Shown one piece after another: positions 1 to 8,832 of a stretch of 64,000 bases of DNA. Made by a program: the position numbers and the translations under genes. Origin of the DNA: Thermoplasmata archaeon (GTDB lineage: Archaea; Thermoplasmatota; Thermoplasmata; Lutacidiplasmatales; UBA184); NCBI GenBank assembly GCA_022749935.1, contig JAKIWQ010000001.1:1-64000 (forward strand), written 5' to 3'. Under the pieces are notes generated by a model, which searched no databases, was not told the origin of the DNA, and saw only the letters and a list, made by a program, of their open reading frames with translations. Each line of letters opens with the position of its first letter. The stretch's first letter is position 1.

Positions 1-1
1 C

Positions 2-517
2 GGGTTCTCGGGGACGACGGTCATCTACAATGCGACGTGGTTGTTCCAGGGAGGCCAGTGGACGCAGTTGGCCCTCCCGGGTCCGGACCCGTTGCGGAAC
101 CCGAGCCTGGTCTACGATGCGGCGGCGAATGCGAGCATCCTCTTCGGGGGGTTCGACGGAGTGAGCGGAGGGCCCTCCAATGCGACCTGGTCGTTCGCGG
201 GAGGCGCGTGGACGCTACTCACACCATCCGCCAGCCCACCGGCGCGATTCGCGAGCGGGGCGACCTACGACCCGGTGACGGGGGAGATCGTGCTGTTCGG
301 CGGGGTCACCTACCAGTTCTCGGCCAGCAACTACGCGTTGGACGATACGTGGACGTATGTCAACGGAACGTGGGTCAATGTGACGGGGATCTCCGCCACG
401 GCGCCGAGCCCTAGGGCGGCGGAGCGATTGGTATGGGATGCGGCGGACGGGTATGGGGTCCTGTTCGGCGGTCAGTCGAACGGGGTCCGCTACTCGGACA
501 CTTGGACCGTCTCCTAG
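2..517 (+). CDS. Kelch-repeat surface protein, C-terminal part (5' end outside window)
   Basis: The frame is open from the first bases of the window to TAG at 515-517, so this is the last ~171 residues of a longer protein; the ORF-track start at 41 is an internal TTG. The sequence repeats a Kelch-like unit: a glycine-rich strand such as ILFGGF, VLFGGV or VLFGGQ, followed by a tryptophan strand (TWSFAGG, DTWTYVNG, DTWTVS). Such units build beta-propeller blades. Several N-x-S/T sequons (NATW, NGTW, NVT) fit an extracellular glycosylated protein. No C-terminal membrane anchor is present; the chain ends right after the last blade. The ligand cannot be read from the sequence. Confidence 0.8.
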   Translation, partial: GFSGTTVIYNATWLFQGGQWTQLALPGPDPLRNPSLVYDAAANASILFGGFDGVSGGPSNATWSFAGGAWTLLTPSASPPARFASGATYDPVTGEIVLFGGVTYQFSASNYALDDTWTYVNGTWVNVTGISATAPSPRAAERLVWDAADGYGVLFGGQSNGVRYSDTWTVS

Positions 518-596
518 AGGCCGGGAACGCGGAAGCGTCGGCGGTCGAGGTGCGACCGACCGGACCCGACCGTCGGGGACCTCGCCGGCGCGACTC

Positions 597-603
597 GTTA
601 TCC
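597..603 (+). promoter_or_regulatory. TATA-like box for the GT2 gene
   Basis: GTTATCC lies 24-30 nt before the ATG at 627, the usual archaeal TATA-to-start distance for a leaderless transcript. The box is weak. Confidence 0.35.
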
Positions 604-626
604 GCCCTCAGCCTGCTCCCCGTCGG

Positions 627-1526
627 ATGACCGCGGGGCCCACCACGAGCACGACGCCTCCGGCGGCGGTCGTCCCCTGGTTCGCGGTCACGATGACCGT
701 CCGCAACAACGCGGGAACGATCGAGGAGTCCCTTCGGGCGATCCTGCCCCAACTGGAAGACGGTGGCGAGTTGGTCGTGGTCGACGCGCTCTCGGTCGAC
801 GGCACGCGGGAGATCCTGGACGCCCTCGCCCGGTCCGATCCTCGGGTCACCGTGATCGAGAAGAGGTGCAACCGCGGGGTCGGGCGCAACCTCGCGGTTC
901 GGGCCGCGCGGGCGCCGATCGTGCTGACCCAGGTGGATGGGGACAACCGGTACGCTCCCGCAGTGCTCCGGAACGTGGCCGCATATCTCCGGTCGCACCC
1001 GAGGACGGGCCTCCTGTTTACCGTGGGCTTGTCCGACCGGGATCCGTCGTTGACTCGCTTCTTCGCGTGGCGACGGGACGCGTTCGAACTCGCCGGAGGG
1101 TATCCGGATACGCAGGAGCGCGAAGACCCTCCCCTGCTCCTCCGGGCCTTCCGCGCGGGCTTGGTCACCGAACGGATCCTCCTCCCAAGGATCGCGGACG
1201 ATCTCAAGGCCCGACCGGTCCGGTATGCCCCGAACGTGGCCCCCTGGCGAAGGGGGCGGCACACGATGTGGGCCGCGCGGAAATTCCGCTTGATGGGTTT
1301 CCGGTTTCCGGAGTACGCCCGCTTGTTATGGTTGACCCATCGCACGCTCCCGCGATTCGGTGCCGGCCTCGCGATCGGGGGGGTGGCGTACCTCCAGGGG
1401 GCGGTGCTGCGGGACGGCCGGGAGTTCCTCGAACAGGACGACAAAGACCAGATTCCGGCGGCCGCCGAAGGTTCGGTCTCCGGGGGCATGCCACCTCCCC
1501 CAACGGATGGCAGCAACCTCCGATAG
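627..1526 (+). CDS. Family 2 glycosyltransferase
   Basis: A 299-residue protein with the GT-A fold hallmarks of family 2: an N-terminal strand (AVTMTVRNNAGTIEESL), a nucleotide-binding acidic residue in VVVDALSVDGT, and a DxD-type metal motif in QVDGDN near residue 100. A later EREDPPLLLR stretch resembles the ED acceptor-side motif of GT2 enzymes. It would transfer a sugar from a nucleotide-sugar donor; donor and acceptor are unknown. The ORF track extends 63 codons upstream into low-complexity sequence overlapping the Kelch gene; ATG 627 is preferred because the GT fold begins there and a TATA-like box sits at the right distance. No transmembrane helix is evident. Confidence 0.75.
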   Translation: MTAGPTTSTTPPAAVVPWFAVTMTVRNNAGTIEESLRAILPQLEDGGELVVVDALSVDGTREILDALARSDPRVTVIEKRCNRGVGRNLAVRAARAPIVLTQVDGDNRYAPAVLRNVAAYLRSHPRTGLLFTVGLSDRDPSLTRFFAWRRDAFELAGGYPDTQEREDPPLLLRAFRAGLVTERILLPRIADDLKARPVRYAPNVAPWRRGRHTMWAARKFRLMGFRFPEYARLLWLTHRTLPRFGAGLAIGGVAYLQGAVLRDGREFLEQDDKDQIPAAAEGSVSGGMPPPPTDGSNLR

Positions 1527-1917
1527 CGATCGGAGGATCGTCGGAGGAGGGCGGACGCGGCCGGATCGGGGCTGCCTAGCTCGCTCCCCCTGGATCATTC
1601 CGGTTGAGTGCGCGAGGCGGGTCGCCCAGTTGCCGGCCCCCGAGGAAGGATCACCCGGCTCCTCCTAGAGGGAAACACTTCGGTCCGTTGACCAAAGCGA
1701 ATAGTACCTGACCTGGTCTGCGAACCTACCCACGGAGCGAGATCGGCGGTTCCGCTCCCGGAATCGGTCAGGAACGAGCTTGAGGGACGCCCGTGGGACC
1801 CAGCCACGTTGGGCACGGTTCCCGGTCGTGGGCCCCGGCCTCGAAGGCGCCGAATTCCGACGCTCTGGATCTGCCTCGCCCGAGGGAAACAGGGGTCCCG
1901 TGCAAGATCCGAGTCAG
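1527..1917. other. Convergent intergenic region, no gene seen
   Basis: This 391 bp lies between the 3' ends of the GT2 gene and the adenylyltransferase-like gene. The ORFs listed here (1595..1921, 1780..2034 and others) are arginine/proline-rich and look like high-GC shadow frames. I see no tRNA and no clear hairpin terminator. Confidence 0.5.
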
Positions 1918-2775
1918 TCACAACCCCGTGGAATCCAGCAGGCGGTCGAGGTACATCGACATCCCCGCCCGGTCCTGGATCGGAGCACGGAATCGGAGAG
2001 CCTGCGCTACTTCATCGCTCAGCCAGAGGAATAGGGTCCGGTGTCCGCGGAGAGAATCCGCGATCGACTTCGCTTCATATCCAGCTACGGTCTCCGAAAA
2101 ATCTCGAACGGCCCGCGGGTCGGCCCAACGCTCGAAGAATCGCGCACCGTGCCAGAGGTCGCGGCCGCTCGGACCGTGAACGAGCGCATGCCAGCGCGCG
2201 GTTCGGACCAGGAGCATTCGGAGGTAGCCGTTGGTCGCCTCCAGGGCCGTGAGCAACTCTCCTCGGCGGAGCTTCTTCGCCGTCCAAATGAGGTGAAACC
2301 AGTAGTCGTTCACCAGGTTGGAGAAATCCGCCCACGTCGGTGGGACCGGGAGTGCCTCCTCTCCGGGCACGACTAGGTCGGAAGAGTCTTTGTTGACCAG
2401 CGTACGGAAACCCCGCTGGAGCACCTTGGCCGCCCGGGCGTCGGCCCCCACCAGTCCGACAAAACCTACCGGAAATACGGCGAAATCGACGTCCTGCCCG
2501 TCCTGGAAGAGCACCCGACGCTCCTCTCCCGAGTCCAGCGCGTTCCCTTCCGTGTGCGAGGTCCAGTACAATCCGAGACCACTGATCCAGCCCTCGTCCC
2601 GCAAGACCCGGTCGGGGTCGCGTGCGAAGACCGCAACGTCGATGTCCGAGAACGAGTCCGCCGGCACTTCCTTCCGTGCCTGTGAACCTACGACCAGGGC
2701 CAGGCGAATGTTCGCGTCATTCTCAGCCCAACGTTGGAGGCGGGCGATCCAGGAGGTCGCCGACGAGGGTCGCAT
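1918..2775 (-). CDS. Aminoglycoside 6-adenylyltransferase-like nucleotidyltransferase
   Basis: A 285-residue protein close in length to the streptomycin (AadE/ANT(6)) adenylyltransferase family. The nucleotidyltransferase signature is intact: GSQARKE followed by FSDIDVAVF supplies the G-S plus two metal-binding aspartates around residues 31-50, and the later DVDFAVF gives the third acidic strand. The C-terminal half (NDYWFHLIWTAKK and following) is helical, as in the family. In resistance enzymes AMP is moved from ATP to an aminoglycoside; in an archaeon the real substrate may differ, so resistance is not claimed. The gene stands alone, with a TATA-like box giving a leaderless start. Confidence 0.75.
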   Translation of the reverse strand: MRPSSATSWIARLQRWAENDANIRLALVVGSQARKEVPADSFSDIDVAVFARDPDRVLRDEGWISGLGLYWTSHTEGNALDSGEERRVLFQDGQDVDFAVFPVGFVGLVGADARAAKVLQRGFRTLVNKDSSDLVVPGEEALPVPPTWADFSNLVNDYWFHLIWTAKKLRRGELLTALEATNGYLRMLLVRTARWHALVHGPSGRDLWHGARFFERWADPRAVRDFSETVAGYEAKSIADSLRGHRTLFLWLSDEVAQALRFRAPIQDRAGMSMYLDRLLDSTGL

Positions 2776-2799
2776 GGTGACGCGACGGGCCCCTCGGTC

Positions 2800-2807
2800 A
2801 TAAACTT
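2800..2807 (-). promoter_or_regulatory. TATA-like box for the adenylyltransferase-like gene
   Basis: Reading the minus strand, AGTTTATG is centred about 28 nt before the ATG at 2775, consistent with a leaderless archaeal transcript. Confidence 0.45.
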
Positions 2808-2953
2808 TCGAGCACCCTCCTTCGACAAAGTACTCGCACGGTACGGGCGATGGGTGCGCATCCGTACCGCGTTGCCTCTCCGACGTGGCCGCCGCGCCGG
2901 GGGTCCGAACCGACCCACCGGTCGTCCCGGTCCGGTGTCTCGGCCGTGTCCGC

Positions 2954-3514
2954 TCAGGGGAGTCCGGCGCCCGTCCGCAGCGCTTGCACCTTGCGATGAA
3001 TCCCGATCGAACGGGCGACCAGGAGACCCGCGCTCAAGGAGAACAGCGCATCGATGACGCCGAGCGCGATCTGCTGTTGGACGGGAGGGTACCCGCCCGG
3101 GTTACTCCCGAACCCGAGCGCGCTAGGGAACAAGACCAGCGCCAGGGCCAACCGGAGGACGAAGGCCCCGAGAAACAACGCAGCGAGCGAGAAGCCGATC
3201 TGGTACGACACGGCTCCCGACGGGCCGCGCGTCACTCGCGTCATCCGCTCGGCGACGTCGGTAAAGGTCAGTGAGGTGACGATCAGGATCGCGACGTCCA
3301 GCGCGATCAAGTACGGCAGGGACCACGGTGTCAGGAGGATCGACTCGAGTTCGCTGACGCCCCAAAGTACGAGGATCAGAATGGGGAGGAAGATGAGTCG
3401 GGCGCTCGAGTACGCGACACCCTGCGTCATCGCGTACGAACGACGTACGATCAGAAGGACGATCACGACCTGAATGAAGACCGCTGTCAGCTCGGAGGAA
3501 GTTAGACCGGTCAC
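2954..3514 (-). CDS. Multi-pass membrane protein, CcdC/DUF1453-like
   Basis: I recognise no assigned function. From the GTG at 3514 the product is 186 residues with about five hydrophobic segments: an N-terminal helix ending before RRSYA, a helix around IFLPILILVLWGV, one at LIALDVAILIVTSL, one at LAALFLGAFVLRLALALVLF, and a last one near ALFSLSAGLLVAR. The order and the short polar loops resemble CcdC/DUF1453-type proteins, but this is a weak resemblance. The ORF track starts at 3580; the extra 22 residues are proline-rich and precede the first helix, so the internal GTG looks more likely. The C-terminus is short and basic. Confidence 0.5.
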   Translation of the reverse strand: MTGLTSSELTAVFIQVVIVLLIVRRSYAMTQGVAYSSARLIFLPILILVLWGVSELESILLTPWSLPYLIALDVAILIVTSLTFTDVAERMTRVTRGPSGAVSYQIGFSLAALFLGAFVLRLALALVLFPSALGFGSNPGGYPPVQQQIALGVIDALFSLSAGLLVARSIGIHRKVQALRTGAGLP

Positions 3515-3788
3515 TCTCGGACTCTGGGGCAGCGCAGCGGGGATGGGGTGGCAGGTAATGACACCTCTGCGAACCGGCAATGCGTGGGTCGGAAAATGCC
3601 GGTCATGGTTCGGAAGGTCGGTCGCACCCAGGTCGCCGGTGGTATTCCTTTCCGAATCTACGGCCCATGAACCGGAGCCCCACGGCCGTGGTACCTGTGG
3701 GGGACCCCGTCCGAAGGGTGCCCGTGGAGACGGGGCCCATCCACGACCTGCTCGGAGGGGTTCGATCGACCCACTCCGCGCGAAAGGG

Positions 3789-4244
3789 CTACCGGCGGTC
3801 GTCGCTCGATGGTCGAAGGGCAGGCCAAAAAGCGCCGATCATCAGTGCGTACGTGACGAATAAGGGGGACATCGCCACGACGATCGGACCGACCGAGGCG
3901 ATGAGAGCCACCCAATTGGTGACAAATTCTGTCAAGAGCTGGACGGCCAGATCGCCGACGACCAGGCCGGCGACCGTTGCGACGCCCAGGGACCAGGTGA
4001 ACCCACCCCAGCCGAGTGTGCTACACCACGGCGTGCCCACGTGTCGCGCCTCGTTCTTCAGGCCGTTGAAAAAGTTCCCGAACGCGAGGACGACCACACC
4101 TCCGACCGGCAACGCGATCCAGAAAGGGGCCGCCCCAGACCCTCCACCCCCCGTTGCAATGCTAAGAGCGCCGGTACCCGCGGTACCTCCGACCCAGAAC
4201 AGAACGCCGAGCCATGCCCACCCACGCGTGGATGGGATCGGCAT
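3789..4244 (-). CDS. Small hydrophobic membrane protein next to the IS left end
   Basis: Starting at ATG 4244 this gives about 151 residues with four hydrophobic stretches (around WLGVLFWVGG, FWIALPVGGVVVLAF, TWSLGVATVAGLVVG, and VTNWVALIASVGPIVVAM). No family is recognised. The ORF-track version begins at 4310, but its first ~20 residues are encoded inside the IS630 element (left end at 4249). The element therefore abuts the start codon: either it landed in the promoter or it removed the original 5' end. Expression of this gene is doubtful for that reason. Confidence 0.45.
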   Translation of the reverse strand: MPIPSTRGWAWLGVLFWVGGTAGTGALSIATGGGGSGAAPFWIALPVGGVVVLAFGNFFNGLKNEARHVGTPWCSTLGWGGFTWSLGVATVAGLVVGDLAVQLLTEFVTNWVALIASVGPIVVAMSPLFVTYALMIGAFWPALRPSSDDRR

Positions 4245-4248
4245 CCTA

Positions 4249-4270
4249 GTGCCGCTTCTAGCCAGGTAGT
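4249..4270 (+). repeat. IS630 left terminal inverted repeat
   Basis: GTGCCGCTTCTAGCCAGG... matches the reverse complement of 5392-5413 at 18 of 22 positions, with the first ten identical; it is preceded by TA. Confidence 0.8.
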
Positions 4271-4294
4271 TCGACATCCCGACCGAAAGAGCTA

Positions 4295-5416
4295 GTGCCG
4301 GGGAGCGCATGCTCCCCGAGCGTGGTGCGCCGCGTTCGATCGATCTCCAACGAGGAAGGGACGAAGCTCGCCCGACTCTGCCGCCACCCCAGCGATGCCA
4401 TCGAGCTCCACCGAGCGATGGTGATCCTCTCCAGTGCCCAGGGGTTCACTCCGCCCTACATCGCCCGACTCGTGGGCTACTCCCCCGACTGGGTTCGGAC
4501 CCTCATTCGAGAGTTCAACCTCCACGGGTTCAAGATGCTCAAGCCGAACTGGAAGGCCGGGGGGAACTGGAAGTTCACTCAGGAGCAGAAGGACCAACTG
4601 GTGGCGCTCGCCACTCGCCGGCCGAGGGACCTCGGCCTCCCCTACTCCCAGTGGTCCCTTTCACGACTGAGGGACGAGGCGAGGAACCAGCGTATCGTCG
4701 ACTCGATCTCGATCGAGTGGCTTCGCGTCGTGCTCGACGAGGCGGACATGAGTCACCAGTCGATCAAGAGCTGGAAGCAGTCCAGTGACCCCAAGTTCGA
4801 GGAGAAACGGAAGCGGATCGACCGGCTCACTCACAAGAAACACAACCCTCCGGTCGTGCTGAGCATGGACGAGATCGGTCCAATCTCCCTTCAGCCCCAT
4901 GGAGGTCAGGGGTGGTTCCGGTCGGGCCACCCCGAGCGGATCCCCTCCACCTACAAGCGACTCAAGGGCACTCGGTATCTCTACCTCACCCTCAACGTCT
5001 ACCACCAACAGCTGAGCGGTCGATTGTATCGGCACAAGGGAGGAGAGCCGTGGCTGGATTACGTCCAGCGAGAGGTAGAGCGGTACCCGAAGGACGAGGG
5101 GATCTACCTAATCCAGGACAACCTGAGCGCCCACTGGACCCCCGAAGTGCGAGAGTGGGCGAGGAACAACCGAGTGACCTTGGTGGCCTCGGCGACCCAG
5201 GCCAGTTGGATGAACCCGGTGGAGAGCCACGCAGGCGACCTCCAGAAACTCGTGCTGGCCGGGTCGAACTATAGCTCGTGGACCGAGGTTCGGAGAGAGG
5301 TAGCCCGAGCGATCTCCTTTCGGAACCGAGAGCGCGGGCTACGCAAGAAGCGGTTCCGCGACGCTCAGATGGGCAAATGGAAAATCCACCGACGACCTAT
5401 CTGGAAGCGGCACTAG
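4295..5416 (+). CDS. IS630-family transposase
   Basis: A 373-residue DDE transposase. The N-terminal part carries a helix-turn-helix (AIELHRAMVILSSAQGF, then PPYIARLVGYSPDWVRTLI) typical of IS630 DNA-binding domains. The catalytic triad is visible as VVLSMDEIG (D), YLIQDNLSAHW (D) and MNPVESHAG (E), in the expected order and spacing. Translation may start at GTG 4295 or at GTG 4322, since the conserved region only begins after the latter. The stop codon TAG at 5414-5416 is made from the flanking target-site TA plus one host base, so the reading frame ends only because of the insertion site. The gene cuts and joins the element DNA in cis. Confidence 0.9.
   Translation: MPGSACSPSVVRRVRSISNEEGTKLARLCRHPSDAIELHRAMVILSSAQGFTPPYIARLVGYSPDWVRTLIREFNLHGFKMLKPNWKAGGNWKFTQEQKDQLVALATRRPRDLGLPYSQWSLSRLRDEARNQRIVDSISIEWLRVVLDEADMSHQSIKSWKQSSDPKFEEKRKRIDRLTHKKHNPPVVLSMDEIGPISLQPHGGQGWFRSGHPERIPSTYKRLKGTRYLYLTLNVYHQQLSGRLYRHKGGEPWLDYVQREVERYPKDEGIYLIQDNLSAHWTPEVREWARNNRVTLVASATQASWMNPVESHAGDLQKLVLAGSNYSSWTEVRREVARAISFRNRERGLRKKRFRDAQMGKWKIHRRPIWKRH
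4300..4317 (+). promoter_or_regulatory. Hairpin inside the IS left end
   Basis: GGGGAGC-gcat-GCTCCCC forms a 7-bp stem with a 4-nt loop just after the GTG at 4295 and before the GTG at 4322. By analogy with other insertion sequences it may damp read-through expression from outside promoters; that role is inferred. Confidence 0.5.
5392..5413 (-). repeat. IS630 right terminal inverted repeat
   Basis: The reverse complement begins GTGCCGCTTC and pairs with the left repeat; it is followed by the TA target duplicate at 5414-5415. Confidence 0.8.
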
Positions 5417-5427
5417 CTGGTTCGACC

Positions 5428-8400
5428 ATGTGGAAGTCAAGGAGATCTTGCGGACGCGTCCATCCGAGTGGAAGGAACGTGTGGTGCTGTGAAGTGACGC
5501 GCACACGGAGTCGCGCCCAAGGTAATCGACGGCGCCCAACTGCGGTTGTCATAGTGGCCGTGCTCGCATTCTCTGTGGTGTGGGTGACGGGGCAGGGACA
5601 ACCCTTAGGCCCGATTGCGCCCGCAGGGGGGCCCGCCTCAATCCTAGGCGAATCCTTCGCAACTAGAGGGTCTCTCCCGACGACCGATTTTGATCGGAGC
5701 CACTCCGCACTCACCCGGTGGATCCCCACTTCTACCGCCTACACGCTCGATCCACTCAATGCAACCCTCTTGCAAGGCGAAATCAATCCACCCTCTCCGG
5801 GGTACTCGCAGGCCGTACTGGATGTTCCATCGCTCGGGGAGTTTGTCGTAGGAGACTCCGCGGGAGATTTCGCCTATGTCATCAATGCGAGCTCAGGCCA
5901 CGAAATTCGAGCCATAAACCTCGGTCCTCCGAGCTTGCAGTTTTACGGAAGCGACCCGATCGGTTTCGCATTCAATCCGGCCAAAGGGCTGCTCTACGTT
6001 TCGCTTCTCGGTGACAGTTCGGTTGCGTTTGTCAATCTCTCTTCGGGGAATGTGCTAATGAACCTCGCCCTCCCCGGTCATCCGTACGGGGTCGTCTTCG
6101 ATGTAGCGGACAATCAACTCTACACGACTAACGACACCGGGGTGTTCGCTCTTAACGGGACGACGGGTGCGGAGATCGGGTTCTTGGCAATCCATTGGGG
6201 TGTCACGCCCATAGTGATCGATCCATTAACGGACACCCTCCTAACCGCCGACAGCGGAAACAGCACGGTTTACGTGGTCAACATTTCAACATTTAGTGTG
6301 ACCACAAGATTCTACACGTCGCATAACGGTGGTGGCGTTGACCCAACCGCGTTGATTTTCGACCCTTATACGAAGCAGGTTTACACGGCCGATCAGGACG
6401 GAAATGTCAGCGTAATCAATGCCGAGACTTACCAACTCAATGCCACAACACCTGAGATAAATCTAGGCGGGTATCCCAACTCACTCGCCATCAACCCCGT
6501 CCGTCACGAAATCTACGTCAGTAGTTGCCATCAGTTCGGGTTCCGGTCCTGCGTATTCTACGATTCCAACGATTCCGTGGCGAGCTACACCCTTCCCAAC
6601 TCATGGCCGGGATGGCTCGCCTACGACGCCCCGACCAAGCACTTGTTGATCGACAACAACAACGACACGCTTTACCTTTTCAACGGCTCGAACGACCTAC
6701 AGGTCGGTTTCGTGCCGATGGTCACCTCGTACCTAGGGGGCGTACTCGACCCCTCAAACGGGCGCGAATACGTCGCGACGCCAGCGCTCGGAGGGGTATG
6801 CGTGCTACCAGGGACGGTCACGGTCTTGATGCCTGGCCCGGAGCCTTCCTTCGTCGCGACGGTACCGGTCGGGGACGGGCCGAGCCAGGTGGCATACGAC
6901 TCTGCCGACGACCGAGTCTTCGTCACGAATTACTGCTCAAACTCAGTGACAGTGATCGACCCTACGAATGACTCCATACTCCGGGCTAGTATCCCAGTAG
7001 GCTCCGAACCATACGGAGTCGCCTACGACTCTCTCAACGACACGATCTGGATTGCGAACTACAACTCACGGAACCTGACCGTACTGAATGGATCGACGCT
7101 CGCGACTGTTCGGACAGTCACCCTCCCGCAAGGGTATCCATATGACTTGGCAATCGATTCGATTTCCCAGTCGGTTTTCGTCTCTGACATTTTAGGCAAC
7201 TCTGTCACTGTGGTGAATTCGACCACCTACACCATCTCAGTTTCATCGATTCCCGTCGGATCCAGCCCCCAGGGGTTGCTTTACGATCCCCAGAACGGAG
7301 ACGTCTATGTCGCGAATGGTGGCTCCAACAACGTCACAGTACTGAATGCGGCAAACCGGAGTGTGGCCGGGTCCATCCGTACGGCAGGGGGGACCACAGC
7401 TCTAGCCCTCGACCCGATCGACCACCTTGTGTTTGCCACGGACGCGGGGGGAAGTCGAATCGTCGTCATCGACGCCCTTGACAATCAGGCGGAATTTCCG
7501 TCTCTTCCGGCCTCGGGAGAGCCGCAGGGCGTTGTGTACGTCCCGAACGACCACCAGTTGGACGTGCTGAATTTCGGTGCCAATGCGATCAACATTCTTG
7601 CCAACGTCCCGACGCTTTCAAACTTCACAGCGATCCCAGCTCAAACTGAAGTGGGCGACCCGTTCGCATTCTCTGTCGCGGCTTCGAACGGCACTCCTCC
7701 CTACGCATTCTCGTACTCTGGATTACCGCCTGGCTGCGCATCGGCCGACAGTATCGTCCTCGAGTGCACACCAACCCTCCCCGGCCACTTCGTTGTGACA
7801 CTGACCGCGGTTGACTCGGCGGGCTACTTCTGGTCCACCAGTGTCAACGTGTCGGTATGGACCCACCTAGGGTCCGGAAACCTCAGCCTGACGCCCTCGA
7901 CCATCGACTTGGGGATGACCTCGGACCTAGTCCTCACAGGCGCGGGTGGAGTTCCTCCGCTCAACTACTCGTACCAGGGACTCCCGACCGGTTGCGTTTC
8001 GTCCAACAATTCCACGTTGAGCTGCAAGCCCACGGAGGCGGGCATTTTCACTGTGGTTGGGACGGTGACAGACAATCTGGGAGTGGTCACCGTCGCTGGG
8101 ACGGATCTCGTTGTCGATCCGCTTCCTCAGGTGGAAGCTTTCGTCGCCAACCCTTCGACTGTTCCTGTGAACTCGTCCTTCCTCCTCCTCGCGAGTGTGT
8201 CTGGGGGCACCCCCCCTTTCAACTACTCGTACGACGGCCTCCCGCCCGGCTGCCACTCCTCTGACTCCACCGAACTGGAGTGCGTACCGACCGTTCCGGG
8301 GAGTTACACAGTCAGGCTCACTGCGAGCGACTCCCTCGGGGAGAGTGTGAACGGGAGCCTACCGCTCATCATATTGTCCTCACCGGTCGCGACGCCCCCT

Positions 8401-8832
8401 CCCCAGATCATCGCTTTCTTTGCAGACCCGTCGACGGTGACCATCGGAACTAATGTCACTCTCTACGTTATCCACACGGGTGGGACCCCTTCCTATTCCC
8501 TGGGTTGGGCGGGGCTTCCAGGTGGTTGTACGGCGAACACTCAAACATCCTCCACCATCACATGCCGTCCCACCCAGGTCGGGAACTTCACGCTTCGAGT
8601 CAATCTAACTGACTCGCTCGGTCGATCGGTCGAGGACCGGACATCCTTGACAGTGCTTCCGGTCGAGGTTAACGCGAAGGTTCCCCCTTCTGCCTCGGTG
8701 GTTTCAGAACTGACCCTCGCGTACGTTGCGTTTGCAGCCGCTGCCATTGGGGGCGTAGGCGGGGCGGTAGTTGCGGGTCTTGTGTCCCGGCGCAAACCAG
8801 AACCGGCGAAATCCGTGCCTCCCCCTAGATAG
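5428..8832 (+). CDS. Surface-anchored YVTN beta-propeller / Ig-like protein, paralogue 1
   Basis: About 1134 residues. After a basic leader (RAQGNRRRP) comes a signal helix (AVVIVAVLAFSVVW). The following ~650 residues carry repeated YVTN-type propeller units (VSVINAETY, VTVIDPTND, LTVLNGSTL, VTVVNSTTY) with motifs such as PVGSEPYGVAYD. Then come four Ig-like (He_PIG-type) units of the form PP..YSY.GLP.GC...C.PT..G.F.V, each with two cysteines that could pair. A C-terminal helix (YVAFAAAAIGGVGGAVVAGL) followed by RRK anchors it. Many N-x-S/T sequons imply glycosylation. Start ATG 5428 lies only 15 bp beyond the IS element; GTG 5494 is an alternative. The ORF track overextends it into the transposase. 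Close paralogue at 12309..15704. Function probably adhesion or surface sensing, not shown. Confidence 0.85.
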   Translation: MWKSRRSCGRVHPSGRNVWCCEVTRTRSRAQGNRRRPTAVVIVAVLAFSVVWVTGQGQPLGPIAPAGGPASILGESFATRGSLPTTDFDRSHSALTRWIPTSTAYTLDPLNATLLQGEINPPSPGYSQAVLDVPSLGEFVVGDSAGDFAYVINASSGHEIRAINLGPPSLQFYGSDPIGFAFNPAKGLLYVSLLGDSSVAFVNLSSGNVLMNLALPGHPYGVVFDVADNQLYTTNDTGVFALNGTTGAEIGFLAIHWGVTPIVIDPLTDTLLTADSGNSTVYVVNISTFSVTTRFYTSHNGGGVDPTALIFDPYTKQVYTADQDGNVSVINAETYQLNATTPEINLGGYPNSLAINPVRHEIYVSSCHQFGFRSCVFYDSNDSVASYTLPNSWPGWLAYDAPTKHLLIDNNNDTLYLFNGSNDLQVGFVPMVTSYLGGVLDPSNGREYVATPALGGVCVLPGTVTVLMPGPEPSFVATVPVGDGPSQVAYDSADDRVFVTNYCSNSVTVIDPTNDSILRASIPVGSEPYGVAYDSLNDTIWIANYNSRNLTVLNGSTLATVRTVTLPQGYPYDLAIDSISQSVFVSDILGNSVTVVNSTTYTISVSSIPVGSSPQGLLYDPQNGDVYVANGGSNNVTVLNAANRSVAGSIRTAGGTTALALDPIDHLVFATDAGGSRIVVIDALDNQAEFPSLPASGEPQGVVYVPNDHQLDVLNFGANAINILANVPTLSNFTAIPAQTEVGDPFAFSVAASNGTPPYAFSYSGLPPGCASADSIVLECTPTLPGHFVVTLTAVDSAGYFWSTSVNVSVWTHLGSGNLSLTPSTIDLGMTSDLVLTGAGGVPPLNYSYQGLPTGCVSSNNSTLSCKPTEAGIFTVVGTVTDNLGVVTVAGTDLVVDPLPQVEAFVANPSTVPVNSSFLLLASVSGGTPPFNYSYDGLPPGCHSSDSTELECVPTVPGSYTVRLTASDSLGESVNGSLPLIILSSPVATPPPQIIAFFADPSTVTIGTNVTLYVIHTGGTPSYSLGWAGLPGGCTANTQTSSTITCRPTQVGNFTLRVNLTDSLGRSVEDRTSLTVLPVEVNAKVPPSASVVSELTLAYVAFAAAAIGGVGGAVVAGLVSRRKPEPAKSVPPPR

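Larger units (their letters stand above)
4249..5413 (+). mobile_element. IS630-family insertion sequence (1165 bp)
   Basis: The ends are defined by an imperfect 22-bp terminal inverted repeat (18 of 22 positions match) beginning GTGCCGCTTC, flanked on both sides by the dinucleotide TA (4247-4248 and 5414-5415), as expected for IS630/Tc1 targets. One transposase ORF fills almost the whole element. A second CTAGTGCCG copy at 4292-4300 forms a subterminal repeat near the left end and could be mistaken for the terminus. The transposase has an intact DDE triad, so the copy may be active. Confidence 0.85.

Noticed and set aside
4290-4300. AGCTAGTGCCG at 4290 as the IS left end
   Set aside because: It matches the right end for only ~6-9 bases past TA, whereas 4249 gives an 18/22 inverted repeat; treated as a subterminal repeat.
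5278-5427. N-terminal extension of surface paralogue 1 into the transposase
   Set aside because: The extension lies inside the IS in another frame of the transposase and precedes the signal peptide; paralogue 2 has no such region.
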